Assembly: GCF_048323755.1 (NCBI RefSeq)
Contig: NZ_JBLWFS010000011.1
Span: forward strand, 70,718 to 134,717
Direction: 5' to 3'
DNA from: Alkalihalobacterium sp048323755
GTDB taxonomy: Bacteria > Bacillota > Bacilli > Bacillales > Bacillaceae_F
DNA length: 64,000 nt
The notes under the pieces were generated by a model that saw only the letters and a program-made list of their open reading frames with translations, ran no database searches and had not been told where the DNA came from. Positions 54,083 to 62,956 of this stretch are shown here, piece after piece (the first letter of the stretch is position 1; every line of letters begins with the position of its first letter). The position numbers and the translations under genes were made by a program.

Positions 54083-55378
54083 TTAAACTAATCCTAAACG
54101 ATCAAAAATCGTATCGACATGCTTTAAGTGATGATTGTAGTCAAAACAATCGTTGATTTCTTCTGGTGAAAGTAAAGATGTAATTCTTTCTTCCTGCTCT
54201 ACTAGTTCACGGAACTGAACCCCTTTTTCCCAAGCTTCCATCGCTTTTGGTTGTACTAAGTCATAGGCTTCTTCACGAACCATACCTTTATCGATTAACG
54301 AAAGAAGGACACGTTGAGAATAGATAAGGCCATACGTTCTTTCCATGTTTCGCTTCATGTTTTCTGGGAACACCGTTAAGTTTTTCACGATGTTTCCAAA
54401 GCGATTTAACATGTAGTTTAGAGCGATGGTTGCATCTGGTAAGATCACGCGCTCTGCTGAAGAGTGTGAAATGTCGCGCTCATGCCATAATGGAACATTT
54501 TCATAAGATGTCACCATATAACCGCGAATTAATCGTGCCAAACCTGTCATGTTTTCAGATCCAATCGGGTTACGTTTATGTGGCATGGCTGAAGATCCTT
54601 TTTGACCTTTTGCAAAAGCTTCTTCTACTTCACGCGTTTCACTTTTTTGCAATCCACGGATTTCTACGGCAAATTTCTCAATTGATGTCGCAATTAGCGC
54701 TAGTGTAGCCATGTACTCTGCATGACGGTCACGCTGAAGTGTTTGAGTTGAAATCGGTGCCGCTTGAAGCCCTAATTTTTCACATACAGACTGTTCAACA
54801 GCTGGATCAATATTTGCATACGTACCAACCGCCCCAGAAATTTTACCGAAGCATACACCTTCTGCCGCCAATTTAAAACGCTCTAAGTTACGCTTCATTT
54901 CTTCATGCCAAAGCGCCAGCTTTAATCCAAATGTAGTTGGTTCCGCATGTACACCGTGAGTACGGCCCATCATAACCGTTGTTTTATGTTCAATCGCCTT
55001 ATTTCTTAAGATCTCAATAAAGTTCGTTAAATCTTTTTCGAGGATTTCGTTCGCTTGCTTTAATAAGTATGAAAGGGCTGTGTCTACAACGTCAGTAGAA
55101 GTTAATCCGTAATGAACCCATTTTCTTTCTTCACCTAATGTTTCTGAAACGGCACGTGTAAAGGCAACCACATCGTGGCGTGTTTCTTCTTCAATTTCAA
55201 GAATACGCTTTACATCAAACCCTGCATTTTCTCTAATTTTTAGAACATCCTCTTTTGGAATAATGCCTAACTCTGCCCACGCTTCACAAGCAACGATCTC
55301 TACCTCTAACCATGCTTGATAACGATTTTGTTCTGTCCAGATTGAACCCATTTCAGGTCGTGTATAACGTTCGATCAT
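54083..55378 (-). CDS. purB: Adenylosuccinate lyase PurB
   Basis: A protein of 431 residues of the fumarase/aspartase superfamily, with the signature KGSSAMPHKRNPIGSEN and TSTDVVDTALS, GRTHGVHAEPTTFG. It acts twice in purine synthesis (SAICAR and adenylosuccinate). Confidence 0.98.
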   Translation of the reverse strand: MIERYTRPEMGSIWTEQNRYQAWLEVEIVACEAWAELGIIPKEDVLKIRENAGFDVKRILEIEEETRHDVVAFTRAVSETLGEERKWVHYGLTSTDVVDTALSYLLKQANEILEKDLTNFIEILRNKAIEHKTTVMMGRTHGVHAEPTTFGLKLALWHEEMKRNLERFKLAAEGVCFGKISGAVGTYANIDPAVEQSVCEKLGLQAAPISTQTLQRDRHAEYMATLALIATSIEKFAVEIRGLQKSETREVEEAFAKGQKGSSAMPHKRNPIGSENMTGLARLIRGYMVTSYENVPLWHERDISHSSAERVILPDATIALNYMLNRFGNIVKNLTVFPENMKRNMERTYGLIYSQRVLLSLIDKGMVREEAYDLVQPKAMEAWEKGVQFRELVEQEERITSLLSPEEINDCFDYNHHLKHVDTIFDRLGLV

Positions 55379-55432
55379 TTCATTGCCTCCATCATCTGTT
55401 AAGAAATATATTACGATGTCATTCTAGCATAA

Positions 55433-56557
55433 TTACCAAATTTCAAGTGCGTTTATTTTATCAAGTGCTTCTTCTGTTGAATTAGCTAAAACGTTAATAT
55501 GGCCCATTTTACGACCCTTTTTCGCTTCTGCTTTTCCATATAGATGAAGCTTCATATCTTGGAACTGATCAATTTTTTGCAGTACTCTTGGAAGATGTTC
55601 CCCAAGAATATTCACCATCACGACTGGCTTTAGTAATGTCGCATGACCAAGTGGCCAATTACATACAGCGCGAATATGTTGTTCAAATTGAGAAGTCTCA
55701 CAAGCATTCATCGTATAATGACCTGAATTGTGTGGTCTCGGTGCTAACTCATTTATATAAAGTTCACCTTCACCCGTATAGAACATTTCTACAGCAAGTG
55801 TCCCAACCATTTCTAATCCACTAGCTAAGCGGATGGCCATCTCTTTGGCTTGTCCTTGAATTCTTGCCTCAATCCTTGCTGGAACAATCGTTTGGTGCAA
55901 AATATTATTTACATGTATATTTTCAGCAACTGGGAACGTTTCAACTTGTCCAGAAACATTTCTGGACACAATGACTGATAATTCTTTTTCAAAAGTAATC
56001 CATTTCTCTAGAACAAGCTCACCGCTTGCTTTTAACCTTTCATAGGCCTCTAGTACTTGGCTATCGGTTTTAATCACAAACTGACCTTTTCCGTCATAAC
56101 CACCGCGACATGTTTTTAATACAGCCGGTAAACCTAGCTCTTGTACGCCCTGTTCCAAATCTGTTAATTCGTTAACTGAAACATAGGGAGCTACTGGTAA
56201 ACCTAATTCTTGTATCGCTTTCTTTTCAGTTAGACGGTGTTGTGTTGTTTCTAGGAGCTTGTATCCTTGTGGTAAATATAAGTTTTCATCCAGATACCTT
56301 GCTGTTTGGCTATCAATATTCTCAAATTCATACGTAAGCACATCACATTTAGCGGCTAGCTCTTGTGCACCTTGCAAATCATTGTAATTTGCAACGACTT
56401 CTATATCGGCAATTTGCCCGCACGGTGAATTTTCTTGAGGTTCTAAAACAGCAATTTGGTAACCCATTTCTCTAGCAGAAAGAGCCATCATTCTTCCGAG
56501 TTGTCCACCGCCTAGGATTCCAATCGTTTTTCCCGGCTCAATCAATTGGTTACTCAT
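55433..56557 (-). CDS. purK: N5-carboxyaminoimidazole ribonucleotide synthase PurK
   Basis: A protein of 374 residues of the ATP-grasp type: TIGILGGGQLGRMMALSARE, KTCRGGYDGKGQFVIK and LAPRPHNSGHYTMNAC. It uses ATP and bicarbonate. Its start overlaps the purE stop by four bases. Confidence 0.97.
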   Translation of the reverse strand: MSNQLIEPGKTIGILGGGQLGRMMALSAREMGYQIAVLEPQENSPCGQIADIEVVANYNDLQGAQELAAKCDVLTYEFENIDSQTARYLDENLYLPQGYKLLETTQHRLTEKKAIQELGLPVAPYVSVNELTDLEQGVQELGLPAVLKTCRGGYDGKGQFVIKTDSQVLEAYERLKASGELVLEKWITFEKELSVIVSRNVSGQVETFPVAENIHVNNILHQTIVPARIEARIQGQAKEMAIRLASGLEMVGTLAVEMFYTGEGELYINELAPRPHNSGHYTMNACETSQFEQHIRAVCNWPLGHATLLKPVVMVNILGEHLPRVLQKIDQFQDMKLHLYGKAEAKKGRKMGHINVLANSTEEALDKINALEIW

Positions 56558-57039
56558 AGTTGATCACTGCTTTCTAATACTTGCTTTTTTGTAGCTTCTC
56601 TTCGGTTTTCAAGCTTTACACTTACTTCTTCGTCATAGGCCCCAATGAATTGGGCTGCGAGTAATCCGGCATTTGTTGCTCCGGCTTTCCCAATGGCAAC
56701 CGTTGCAACTGGAACTCCACCTGGCATTTGGACAATTGAAAGGAGAGAGTCAAGTCCATTTAATGCTTTTGACTGAACAGGAACACCAATTACTGGAAGA
56801 ACCGTTTTCGCTGCTACCATACCAGGTAAATGCGCAGCTCCGCCAGCACCAGCAATAATCACCTTTAAGCCTTTTTCTTTTGCTGTTTCAGCGTATTCAA
56901 ACATTAAGTCTGGAGTTCGATGTGCTGATACGACTTGCTTTTCATAGGCTATCCCTAACTCATCTAATACATCACAAGCATGTTTCATCGTTTCCCAATC
57001 TGAAATACTACCCATTATGATTCCGACCATAGGTTTCAC
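56554..57039 (-). CDS. purE: N5-CAIR mutase PurE
   Basis: About 161 residues: VGIIMGSISDWETMKHAC, SAHRTPDLMFEYA, AGAGGAAHLPGMVAAKT and PVIGVPVQSKALNG. The start is GTG 57039, with GGAGGG 7 bases upstream; earlier in-frame ATGs lie in the ribosome site. It is first in the operon. Confidence 0.96.
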   Translation of the reverse strand: MKPMVGIIMGSISDWETMKHACDVLDELGIAYEKQVVSAHRTPDLMFEYAETAKEKGLKVIIAGAGGAAHLPGMVAAKTVLPVIGVPVQSKALNGLDSLLSIVQMPGGVPVATVAIGKAGATNAGLLAAQFIGAYDEEVSVKLENRREATKKQVLESSDQL

Positions 57040-57085
57040 TCTAAGTCCCTCCATCATGACCTTTTATTTTCTCTTTTTTTCCATA

Positions 57086-57266
57086 AAAATAAGCCTATAC
57101 TAGGGTTTCTACTTAGAGAGAAAGTTACCACAGCAAGGCTTAAATAAAAGTTACCTGGAAGCCCCTCGATAACTTAGGGCCTTAAAAGCTACTTTCCCTC
57201 ATAGTCTGACAATTTACGGTCGTCAGGTAGAAACTTTTGAGCCTTATTCTCAAACTTATATGAGGT
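57086..57266 (-). promoter_or_regulatory. Purine (guanine-type) riboswitch with terminator
   Basis: The aptamer (about 57197-57266) has P1 ends CCTCATATAA and TATGAGG, and conserved core AAGTTTCTACC, CCGTAAAT and GACTATG. The specificity base in GACTATG is C, which indicates guanine/hypoxanthine rather than adenine (GATTATG). Downstream, TAAGCCT (57136-57142, minus) pairs with AGGCTTA (57090-57096), followed by TTTTT: the terminator of the expression platform. Confidence 0.93.
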
Positions 57267-57291
57267 ACGTCCATATTCAATTTATATACTT

Positions 57292-57321
57292 ATCTTAGCA
57301 GTATGTCAGATTACTTGTCAA
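57292..57321 (-). promoter_or_regulatory. Sigma-A promoter of the pur operon
   Basis: On the minus strand TTGACA (57316-57321), an 18-base spacer and TAAGAT (57292-57297), between the PurR boxes and the riboswitch. Confidence 0.8.
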
Positions 57322-57324
57322 TCT

Positions 57325-57368
57325 AAAATCGAACGATGTTTTTATTTATAAAAATAATGTTCGGTTTT
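57325..57368. promoter_or_regulatory. PurR operator (two PurBoxes)
   Basis: Box 1 aaaatcgaacgat (57325-57337) and inverted box 2 (57356-57368, complement aaaaccgaacatt) resemble the B. subtilis PurBox AWWWCCGAACWWT, spaced 18 bases, just upstream of the pur -35. Confidence 0.8.
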
Positions 57369-57402
57369 TACTTTGTTTTTTACAATTATCGCCGAAAAGC
57401 GA

Positions 57403-57612
57403 CTATTCTTCTTCCTTTAGCGTACCTTCAAAAATAATTTTTTGACGCACTGGAACCACTTCTATCTTTCCGTTCTTAGATTGTTCTTGAAAAACAGGTT
57501 CTTCCATTCTCCGTGTCGGACGATAGCCTTCCTTGTCCATTCGCTCTAGACATTGCGTGATCGATTCTGTCTCTCCTACTTCAAAACGTAACTTTTTTCG
57601 CTTTTTACTCAT
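57403..57612 (-). CDS. yebG: NETI-motif protein YebG
   Basis: A protein of 69 residues with the NETI-type pattern here as VGETESITQCLERM. It is found between yebE and purE in Bacillus. Function unknown. Its ribosome site (AGGAGG) overlaps the yebE stop. Confidence 0.85.
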   Translation of the reverse strand: MSKKRKKLRFEVGETESITQCLERMDKEGYRPTRRMEEPVFQEQSKNGKIEVVPVRQKIIFEGTLKEEE

Positions 57613-57614
57613 AA

Positions 57615-58154
57615 CTACCTCCTAATTCCTTTAACCCAGAACCCTCCATAAAAGGTTTTCGGTTCATGAGAAATGATAAATGCTTTAGGATCTAGGGCTT
57701 TAATGGTTTTATACAAATGCTCTTCTGATTTTCGTGAAGTCAGAATTTCCATCATTAGCCGCTCCCCTTCTCGCCCATATGCCACCCAGTTTGTAACCCC
57801 ATATCCTTTATCTCGAAGGGCATTGGGGATATCTGGTTCGTATTCTTTCGTAATAACATTCACGGTAATGTACCCCAAAGCTAACTTTTCTTCAACTTTC
57901 ATTCCTATAAGAACACCTATAGCATACCCGACTGCATACGCAATTAAATTTTCGATACGATCTAGATTGTCTAATACAAGGCCAAGACCAACAATATAAA
58001 TAATAACTTCAATAACACTTACCCCGGCAGCAAAATACCTCTGTCCTTTTAATGTAAAAATCATACGAATCGTGAATAACGTGACATAAATAATATTAAT
58101 CACTAAAATAATGATAATGATCATAAACCAATTATCAAGTAACCAGCTAATCAT
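57615..58154 (-). CDS. yebE: DUF2179/DUF5698 membrane protein YebE
   Basis: A protein of 179 residues: N-terminal spans (MISWLLDNWFMIIIIILVIN..., IYIVGLGLVLDNL) and a DUF2179 C-terminal domain (MMEILTSRKSEEHLYKTI, KAFIISHEPKTF). Position matches B. subtilis yebE. The role may be nucleotide- or ion-linked but is not known. Confidence 0.85.
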   Translation of the reverse strand: MISWLLDNWFMIIIIILVINIIYVTLFTIRMIFTLKGQRYFAAGVSVIEVIIYIVGLGLVLDNLDRIENLIAYAVGYAIGVLIGMKVEEKLALGYITVNVITKEYEPDIPNALRDKGYGVTNWVAYGREGERLMMEILTSRKSEEHLYKTIKALDPKAFIISHEPKTFYGGFWVKGIRR

Positions 58155-58231
58155 ATAGACACTCCTCTTTCAATTGCCTTTCTTCATCCTGTTAGAACTG
58201 ATTAAAAAGACGCTTTAAATTTTGTTAGTAT

Positions 58232-58281
58232 AACAAAAAAAATATTCAAAAGATAGACAATTCTACCTTTTGAATATTTTT
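58232..58281 (-). terminator. Terminator of the bpsA-bpsB pair
   Basis: A 15-bp stem (aaaaatattcaaaag at 58238-58252 with cttttgaatattttt at 58267-58281) followed on the minus strand by a run of T. Confidence 0.8.
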
Positions 58282-58330
58282 CCTAAATAATGACTTTTGA
58301 AACCTATTGTATGTTTTTATATGTCCTTCA

Positions 58331-58891
58331 TTATTCTTTTTCTATAGTTGGAAAAAAGCGTAATCTTTTTTCAAATTTTTGTTGGTAATCTGTAGCGTCT
58401 TGAAGAGCACCTTCCTCCTGTCGAATCCGTACAGATAATACTAAGGCATTAGCAATCGTAAAAATAATAGCTGTAGCATAGGCTTGAAAGATTAACGGTA
58501 GCATTAAAATCTCTACCGCTACAATCACATAGTTTGGGTGTCTCATAAAACGATAGGGCCCTTTAGCTACCACATTGGCCCCTGGAAGAATAATGATTTT
58601 TGTATTCCAAAAGCGTCCTAATGACGAGAGACTCCAAACTCTCATTGATTGGGCGATGATAAAAAAGACAAAAGGGATCCACCACCAACTAGCCGGTGTT
58701 TTTTGTAAAAAGACAACTTCAGAAATAAAACTGATAAAAAAGGACACGTGTACAAGAACGATATATTTATATTGCGCTTGTCCAACTTCATATGCCCCCC
58801 TACTTCGCATCCATTTTTCATTTGATTTAGCAATCAGTAACTCCACTAGTCTTTGTGTTATTACAATAGAAAGGATAATAAAGAATAACAA
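58331..58891 (-). CDS. Isoprenylcysteine carboxyl methyltransferase family protein (BpsB/YpbQ-like)
   Basis: A protein of 186 residues, about five spans, with PYRFMRHPNYVIVAVEIL and a C-terminal EEGALQDATDYQQKFEKRL, the ICMT-type pattern. In B. subtilis ypbQ (BpsB) follows the type III PKS gene and O-methylates alkylpyrones. It starts 13 bases after the PKS stop. Confidence 0.85.
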   Translation of the reverse strand: MLFFIILSIVITQRLVELLIAKSNEKWMRSRGAYEVGQAQYKYIVLVHVSFFISFISEVVFLQKTPASWWWIPFVFFIIAQSMRVWSLSSLGRFWNTKIIILPGANVVAKGPYRFMRHPNYVIVAVEILMLPLIFQAYATAIIFTIANALVLSVRIRQEEGALQDATDYQQKFEKRLRFFPTIEKE

Positions 58892-58904
58892 CGTCTACGT
58901 CCTC

Positions 58905-59993
58905 CTAATCACTCCAATTAAGTAATAGTAATTCTGAACAGAAACCAGGACCTAAAGCACCTAAAAGTCCCCATTCCCCTGTATCATGATCTAATTTCAT
59001 GATCTCTTTTAAAACGTATAATACGGTTGGTGAAGACATATTCCCATTCGCTTGCAGCACCTCTCGCGAATATCTCGTGAATTCCGAACCCATTCCTAAA
59101 GCGTCTTCATATGCTTCAAGGACTTTCTTTCCTCCAGGATGGGCAACAAAATAGGAGATATCCTTCAACGTAAGTTCATGTTCATTTAAAAATTCCTTAA
59201 TCACCGGTTGTAACCAATTTCGAATGATGTTTGGGATATCCCTTGAGAACACAACGTATAACCCTTCATCTTTTATATCCCACCCCATGACATCTTCAGA
59301 CTGAGGCATTAAACAGGAATGTGTTCCGATAATAGATGGAATCTTTTGTTGCGAATATTGTTGAACCTCTACTTGGTCTCCACAAACTAAAGCACAAGCA
59401 ACTCCATCTGCGAAAAGAGACGTTCCAATTAAATTACTTTTAGTACGGTCATTTCTTTGAAACGTTAAGCTGCATAACTCAATACATAGTACAAGCACTT
59501 TGGCTTCTGGATACGCACGACAGTACTCATAAGCTCTACTCAACCCCGCCGCTCCACCAGCACACCCTAACCCCCATAAAGGAATTCTTTTCGTATTTGG
59601 AGAAAAGGGGAGGACATTCATAACTCTGGCATCAATACTAGGTGTCGCCATTCCTGTACTCGAAATAAATATAATCGCATCAACTTCTGAATAATCAATA
59701 GACGTATGTAAAAAATCCCGGCTCGTTAAGCAGGCTGTTATCGCTTCAGCCCCATACTGAACCGCACGATCAATATATAAGTTATTCTTTTCCTCTAGTG
59801 TGTGATCTTCTTTAAACCAAGTAATCGGTACAGAAAAGTTTCGCTTTTCGATTTGCCCATTTTGAAAGGCTTTTAGCAATCGCTCAATATCTTGAAAATC
59901 AGACTCGAACAATTCCTTCGCAAACTCAGTAGTCACATCTTGCGTTAAGGTGTGTGGAGGGTTTACTGTACTAACCGATATAATAGATGGCAT
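58905..59993 (-). CDS. Type III polyketide synthase (BpsA-like)
   Basis: A protein of 362 residues of chalcone-synthase fold. The catalytic Cys in GLGCAGGAAGLSRA (about residue 143), His in YFVAHPGGKKVLEAYED and Asn in ANGNMSSPTVLYVL form the triad. B. subtilis BpsA makes alkylpyrones from long-chain acyl-CoA. Partner ICMT follows. Confidence 0.9.
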   Translation of the reverse strand: MPSIISVSTVNPPHTLTQDVTTEFAKELFESDFQDIERLLKAFQNGQIEKRNFSVPITWFKEDHTLEEKNNLYIDRAVQYGAEAITACLTSRDFLHTSIDYSEVDAIIFISSTGMATPSIDARVMNVLPFSPNTKRIPLWGLGCAGGAAGLSRAYEYCRAYPEAKVLVLCIELCSLTFQRNDRTKSNLIGTSLFADGVACALVCGDQVEVQQYSQQKIPSIIGTHSCLMPQSEDVMGWDIKDEGLYVVFSRDIPNIIRNWLQPVIKEFLNEHELTLKDISYFVAHPGGKKVLEAYEDALGMGSEFTRYSREVLQANGNMSSPTVLYVLKEIMKLDHDTGEWGLLGALGPGFCSELLLLNWSD

Positions 59994-60073
59994 TTGTTAC
60001 ACCAACTCTCTATTTTTTCCAATAAATACTTTATCTCATAATATTTACCAACCCCTTCAAAATTATGCGTTGA

Positions 60074-60107
60074 TTATAAAAAACCATCTATATGAAATAG
60101 ATGGTTT
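60074..60107 (-). terminator. Terminator after the frameshifted secreted-protein gene
   Basis: An 11-bp stem (aaaccatctat with atagatggttt) and TTTTTTATAATC on the minus strand. Confidence 0.75.
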
Positions 60108-60121
60108 AGACTATCGAAGTT

Positions 60122-61127
60122 TTAGTTACTTTTGTTTTTTCTACCCGTTAAAAGTAATGTAAGCGCAGAACCTACTAATAAAGCGATCAATCCAGTTAGG
60201 ATTAAACTCCACATACTTACATCTCCTGAGCCGCTTGGACTCTCAGCATTTTCAGTATTAATTAAAAACGTAGAAGTTCGACTCGTCTTTGTATAGTCTT
60301 CATCTTCTAATACTCCACCGTCATCTGTCCTAACATTTGCTTTAATTAACCACTCGCCACGTGAAGAAAGCTCCAGTTCAAAGTGACCGTCTGCATCACT
60401 GACACCTTCCAGCACTTCGCCTTGGGGTCCATAGGCACTAATAGCAGCATCAGGAACAGCTTCACCTTCTAATAGCACTTGCCCTTGTAAAACACCAGTA
60501 GTAAAGCTTTTGAGACTGTTTGTTGGGATAACTTCTAATGCTAAGTCCGTTGGTTGACTGGACGTTTCACCCCCGTCTCCTTTATAAAACGTCGTTTTTG
60601 CCATCTGTAAACTTAATTGCGTTTCCCCGCCATCAGGGGTGTACGTACTCGGTTTTCGTTCGGCCCAAAATACATACTCTCCTTCTTCAGTTGGTTGAAA
60701 GTAAACTCTTGCTTGCACCCCTATCTTTTCTAGTGGCAGGGTTTCAACAGTCGCATCTGGGTAACGAACTTGTAATTTATAATTCTCATAATTGCCTGCG
60801 TCTATAAAGTCTCTAATATGTCCCCAAAGAATATCTACCCTTAGTTCTTAGTTCAATACCGTCATCTGCTATGATTTGATACACTTCAATCGTTGTATCA
60901 TAAGTGTATGTACCATTGTCATTTACCTGATCTTCAAATAGTAAATCGCCGGACATGTCGTAAGCAAAAACTACAGCACTGCCAGCTGATGTCCCATCGT
61001 CATAACGAACCGTAATATGTCCTTCTTTTTCACTTTCGACAATCATACGATGTGCCTTCACCGACTTTTCTACCAATACAAACCAGAAGACTGGCAGTAA
61101 AGCCAATAAAATAATGATTGCCTTCAC
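60122..61127 (-). pseudogene. Secreted, membrane-anchored DUF4198/Ig-like protein with frameshift
   Basis: The start is GTG 61127, with GGAGGTGAT 3 bases upstream; an N-terminal signal (AIIILLALLPVFWFVLV) leads into a beta-sandwich (HITVRYDDGTSAGSAVVFAY). That frame stops near 60813 after RYSLGTY. The neighbouring frame is open from just upstream and continues (RVDILWGHIRDFIDAG, ARVYFQPTEEGEYVFWAE, a second domain GVLQGQVLLEGEAVPDAAI, a C-terminal span and GRKNKSN). The overlap suggests one extra base near 60852-60862 (an AAGGG run) in a single gene of about 330 residues. It could be real decay or a sequencing error. DUF4198-like assignment is tentative. Confidence 0.65.
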
Positions 61128-61246
61128 TTTATCACCTCCAATGGCTTTAAAGCTCAAGTAATTTATATTAGAGTGTTCCTTTATATATACCGTCCATTTT
61201 GGATAAAGGGTGCGAGGTATACGCCATCTTTAGTATCAAGAAACCT

Positions 61247-61291
61247 AAATAAGAACGAATAAACTTCCTATGGAAATTCATTCGTTCTTAT
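61247..61291 (-). terminator. Terminator of the repeat-protein gene
   Basis: A 12-bp stem (ataagaacgaat at 61249-61260 with attcgttcttat at 61280-61291), overlapping the last codons of the gene. Confidence 0.6.
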
Positions 61292-61857
61292 TCGTTATTC
61301 CTATGGCTAGGAAGCTCTTCATATTCACTATGAAGCCATTCCCTCGTTAGCACCACTGCTTGTATCGTTGCACCTAACGCTTGAATCCAGTTACCAATCG
61401 CTGATAACTGTAAGCCGAGCCTACCTAAACCGCGAATTTCTTTTACAGCCCCTATGGCTTCAATTGCAGCTCCAATCGATTGTAGATAGAGGGCTACAAA
61501 AAGTTCGTTGTTATCCTCTACAGAAGCAGAAATAGCTGGACCTAAAGATTGTAATGTATCCCCTAGAACTTCCAATCGTTGATACTCGAGATTTTCCTCT
61601 TCAAGTTGTAATGCAACAGCTATAGAAGTCGTTGCAGCACCCCCTGCTTCGATCCAATCGCCCGTTCGCGCTATCGGATCTTCTTCAACAACAGCCTGCA
61701 GTGCATTTCCAACAGCCTGCAACCCTTCACCAATGACAACTTTTCTTAGATTTACGTCTCTTTTCTCTTGTAACTGTAACGTATAACCGATTGCTGAAAG
61801 AAACTGACCGATTGCATCTAGCCAACTCCCAGTTACCGCCACGTATTGCTCCGTCAT
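61288..61857 (-). CDS. Hypothetical protein with repeated amphipathic helices (DUF6944-like)
   Basis: A protein of 189 residues built from about six related segments of roughly 18-27 residues: GSWLDAIGQFLSAIG, GEGLQAVGNALQAVV, GDWIEAGGAATTSIA, GDTLQSLGPAISASV, LQSIGAAIEAIG and LSAIGNWIQALGATIQAV. The pattern is G-x-x-hydrophobic-x-A-x-G with alternating aliphatic residues. It has no signal peptide or enzyme motif. I know of similar Bacillus proteins (DUF6944) but no function. Confidence 0.6.
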   Translation of the reverse strand: MTEQYVAVTGSWLDAIGQFLSAIGYTLQLQEKRDVNLRKVVIGEGLQAVGNALQAVVEEDPIARTGDWIEAGGAATTSIAVALQLEEENLEYQRLEVLGDTLQSLGPAISASVEDNNELFVALYLQSIGAAIEAIGAVKEIRGLGRLGLQLSAIGNWIQALGATIQAVVLTREWLHSEYEELPSHRNNE

Positions 61858-62000
61858 TCTACATTTCCCCTTACGTTTCGGGTACGTTACATACTATGAT
61901 TGAAGAAAGGACTTTGTTTATGGCTTTTATCTAATTTAAAGGTGTTACAACCTGAAGAATTTTACAACTCTATTTCCCTAGGTATTTACCGTGTCCGCTG

Positions 62001-62029
62001 TTGATGGCTGAACATAATTTATATATAAA
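62001..62029 (+). promoter_or_regulatory. Promoter of the YppG-like gene
   Basis: TTGATG (62001-62006), a 17-base spacer and TATAAA (62024-62029), about 43 bases before the ATG. Confidence 0.55.
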
Positions 62030-62071
62030 ATAGTCATAAAAAGTTTTTTTCAAAGCATATAGGAGGTTATT

Positions 62072-62503
62072 ATGTTTCCATTTTTCTCTAATAAATCATT
62101 TCCATTCTTCCAAGACTCTCAATCTTCTTCAGGAAATCCGCCTGCAGGACCTAATATAAACCAAAATCAATCGTTTCCCTTTCATCCGGGGTCTCAAAAT
62201 CAACAAGGCTTTAATCCATTTGATTACGATAACCATGAATTTGAGGAAGAAAATCCTTTCTCCCATCACTTTATGTATCCTTTACCCCCTAAACCGAAAG
62301 AACAAAAACAAACAAAGAAAGAAACCACAAGTAAAAACAAAAAAGAAACAACACCACCAATATCAAAACAGCTTGAAGCGATGGTTTTAGACGAAGATGG
62401 CCTAGTAGATGTCGATAAAGTAGAAAAAGGCTACAAAAAATTTATGGAATACGCTGTTAAAGTGAGCCCAGCTATGAAAAACTTTAATGATTTCTTAAAA
62501 TAG
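62072..62503 (+). CDS. YppG-like protein (tentative)
   Basis: A protein of 143 residues. A Gln/Asn/Pro/Phe-rich low-complexity first half is followed by a Lys-rich linker (PKPKEQKQTKKETTSKNKKE) and a C-terminal block DEDGLVDVDKVEKGYKKFM...VSPAMKNFNDFLK. The same order (YPxPPKP, a DENGQxDxxK block, QVSPxxK, terminal FxK) is seen in YppG proteins. TAGGAGG lies upstream. Function unknown. Confidence 0.6.
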   Translation: MFPFFSNKSFPFFQDSQSSSGNPPAGPNINQNQSFPFHPGSQNQQGFNPFDYDNHEFEEENPFSHHFMYPLPPKPKEQKQTKKETTSKNKKETTPPISKQLEAMVLDEDGLVDVDKVEKGYKKFMEYAVKVSPAMKNFNDFLK

Positions 62504-62514
62504 CGAGCTAGAAC

Positions 62515-62634
62515 TTTGGTTTATCGGCAGAACTTTTGATATATCGGCGTAATTTTAAATATATCGGCGTAACTTTTATTTTATCGGCACAATATTAAAT
62601 ATATCGGCGTTACTTGAGGTTTATCGGCGAACGA
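62515..62634. repeat. Six tandem 20-bp repeats (TATCGGC)
   Basis: TATCGGC occurs at 62522, 62542, 62562, 62582, 62602 and 62622, exactly 20 bp apart, joined by A/T-rich spacers (gtaacttttaaata-like). They start 12 bases after the YppG-like stop codon. Confidence 0.85.
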
Positions 62635-62658
62635 GTTATTAATGTTTTTAAACCAAAT

Positions 62659-62790
62659 AAAGCACAACCACATTCGTTGTGCGTTGTACTTTGTGCCTAG
62701 CGACGTCCCTCTAAACCTTTCTTTCCTACGGGGATGTAATCCATGGAGTCTCACCTTCGAGTCAAAGCTCTTCACCGCCTGAAGCTAACT
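62659..62790 (-). other. 5S-tail-like element with its own terminator
   Basis: The minus strand carries GGACGTCGCTAGGC, the same 14 bases as the 3' end of the 5S gene, followed by a hairpin (GCACAACGAATGTGGTTGTGC, TTTATTT) like the 5S terminator. Upstream of it is a segment with CCCCGTAGGAAAGAAAGG not found in 5S. No intact 5S fold is present; it may be a chimeric relic or a small RNA gene. Confidence 0.5.
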
Positions 62791-62803
62791 CATCCTTTTT
62801 TCA

Positions 62804-62839
62804 TACTAAAAAAGCACAACCCATTGGGATTGTGCTTTA
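62804..62839 (-). terminator. rRNA operon terminator
   Basis: On the minus strand AAAGCACAATCCC...TTGTGCTTTTTTAG: 9-bp stem with T run immediately after the 5S gene. Confidence 0.85.
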
Positions 62840-62840
62840 T

Positions 62841-62956
<116 letters not shown>

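Noticed and set aside
62581..62775. Minus-strand ORF of 64 codons
   Set aside because: Covers the 5S-tail element and the 20-bp repeats; more likely a reading of structured RNA sequence than a protein.
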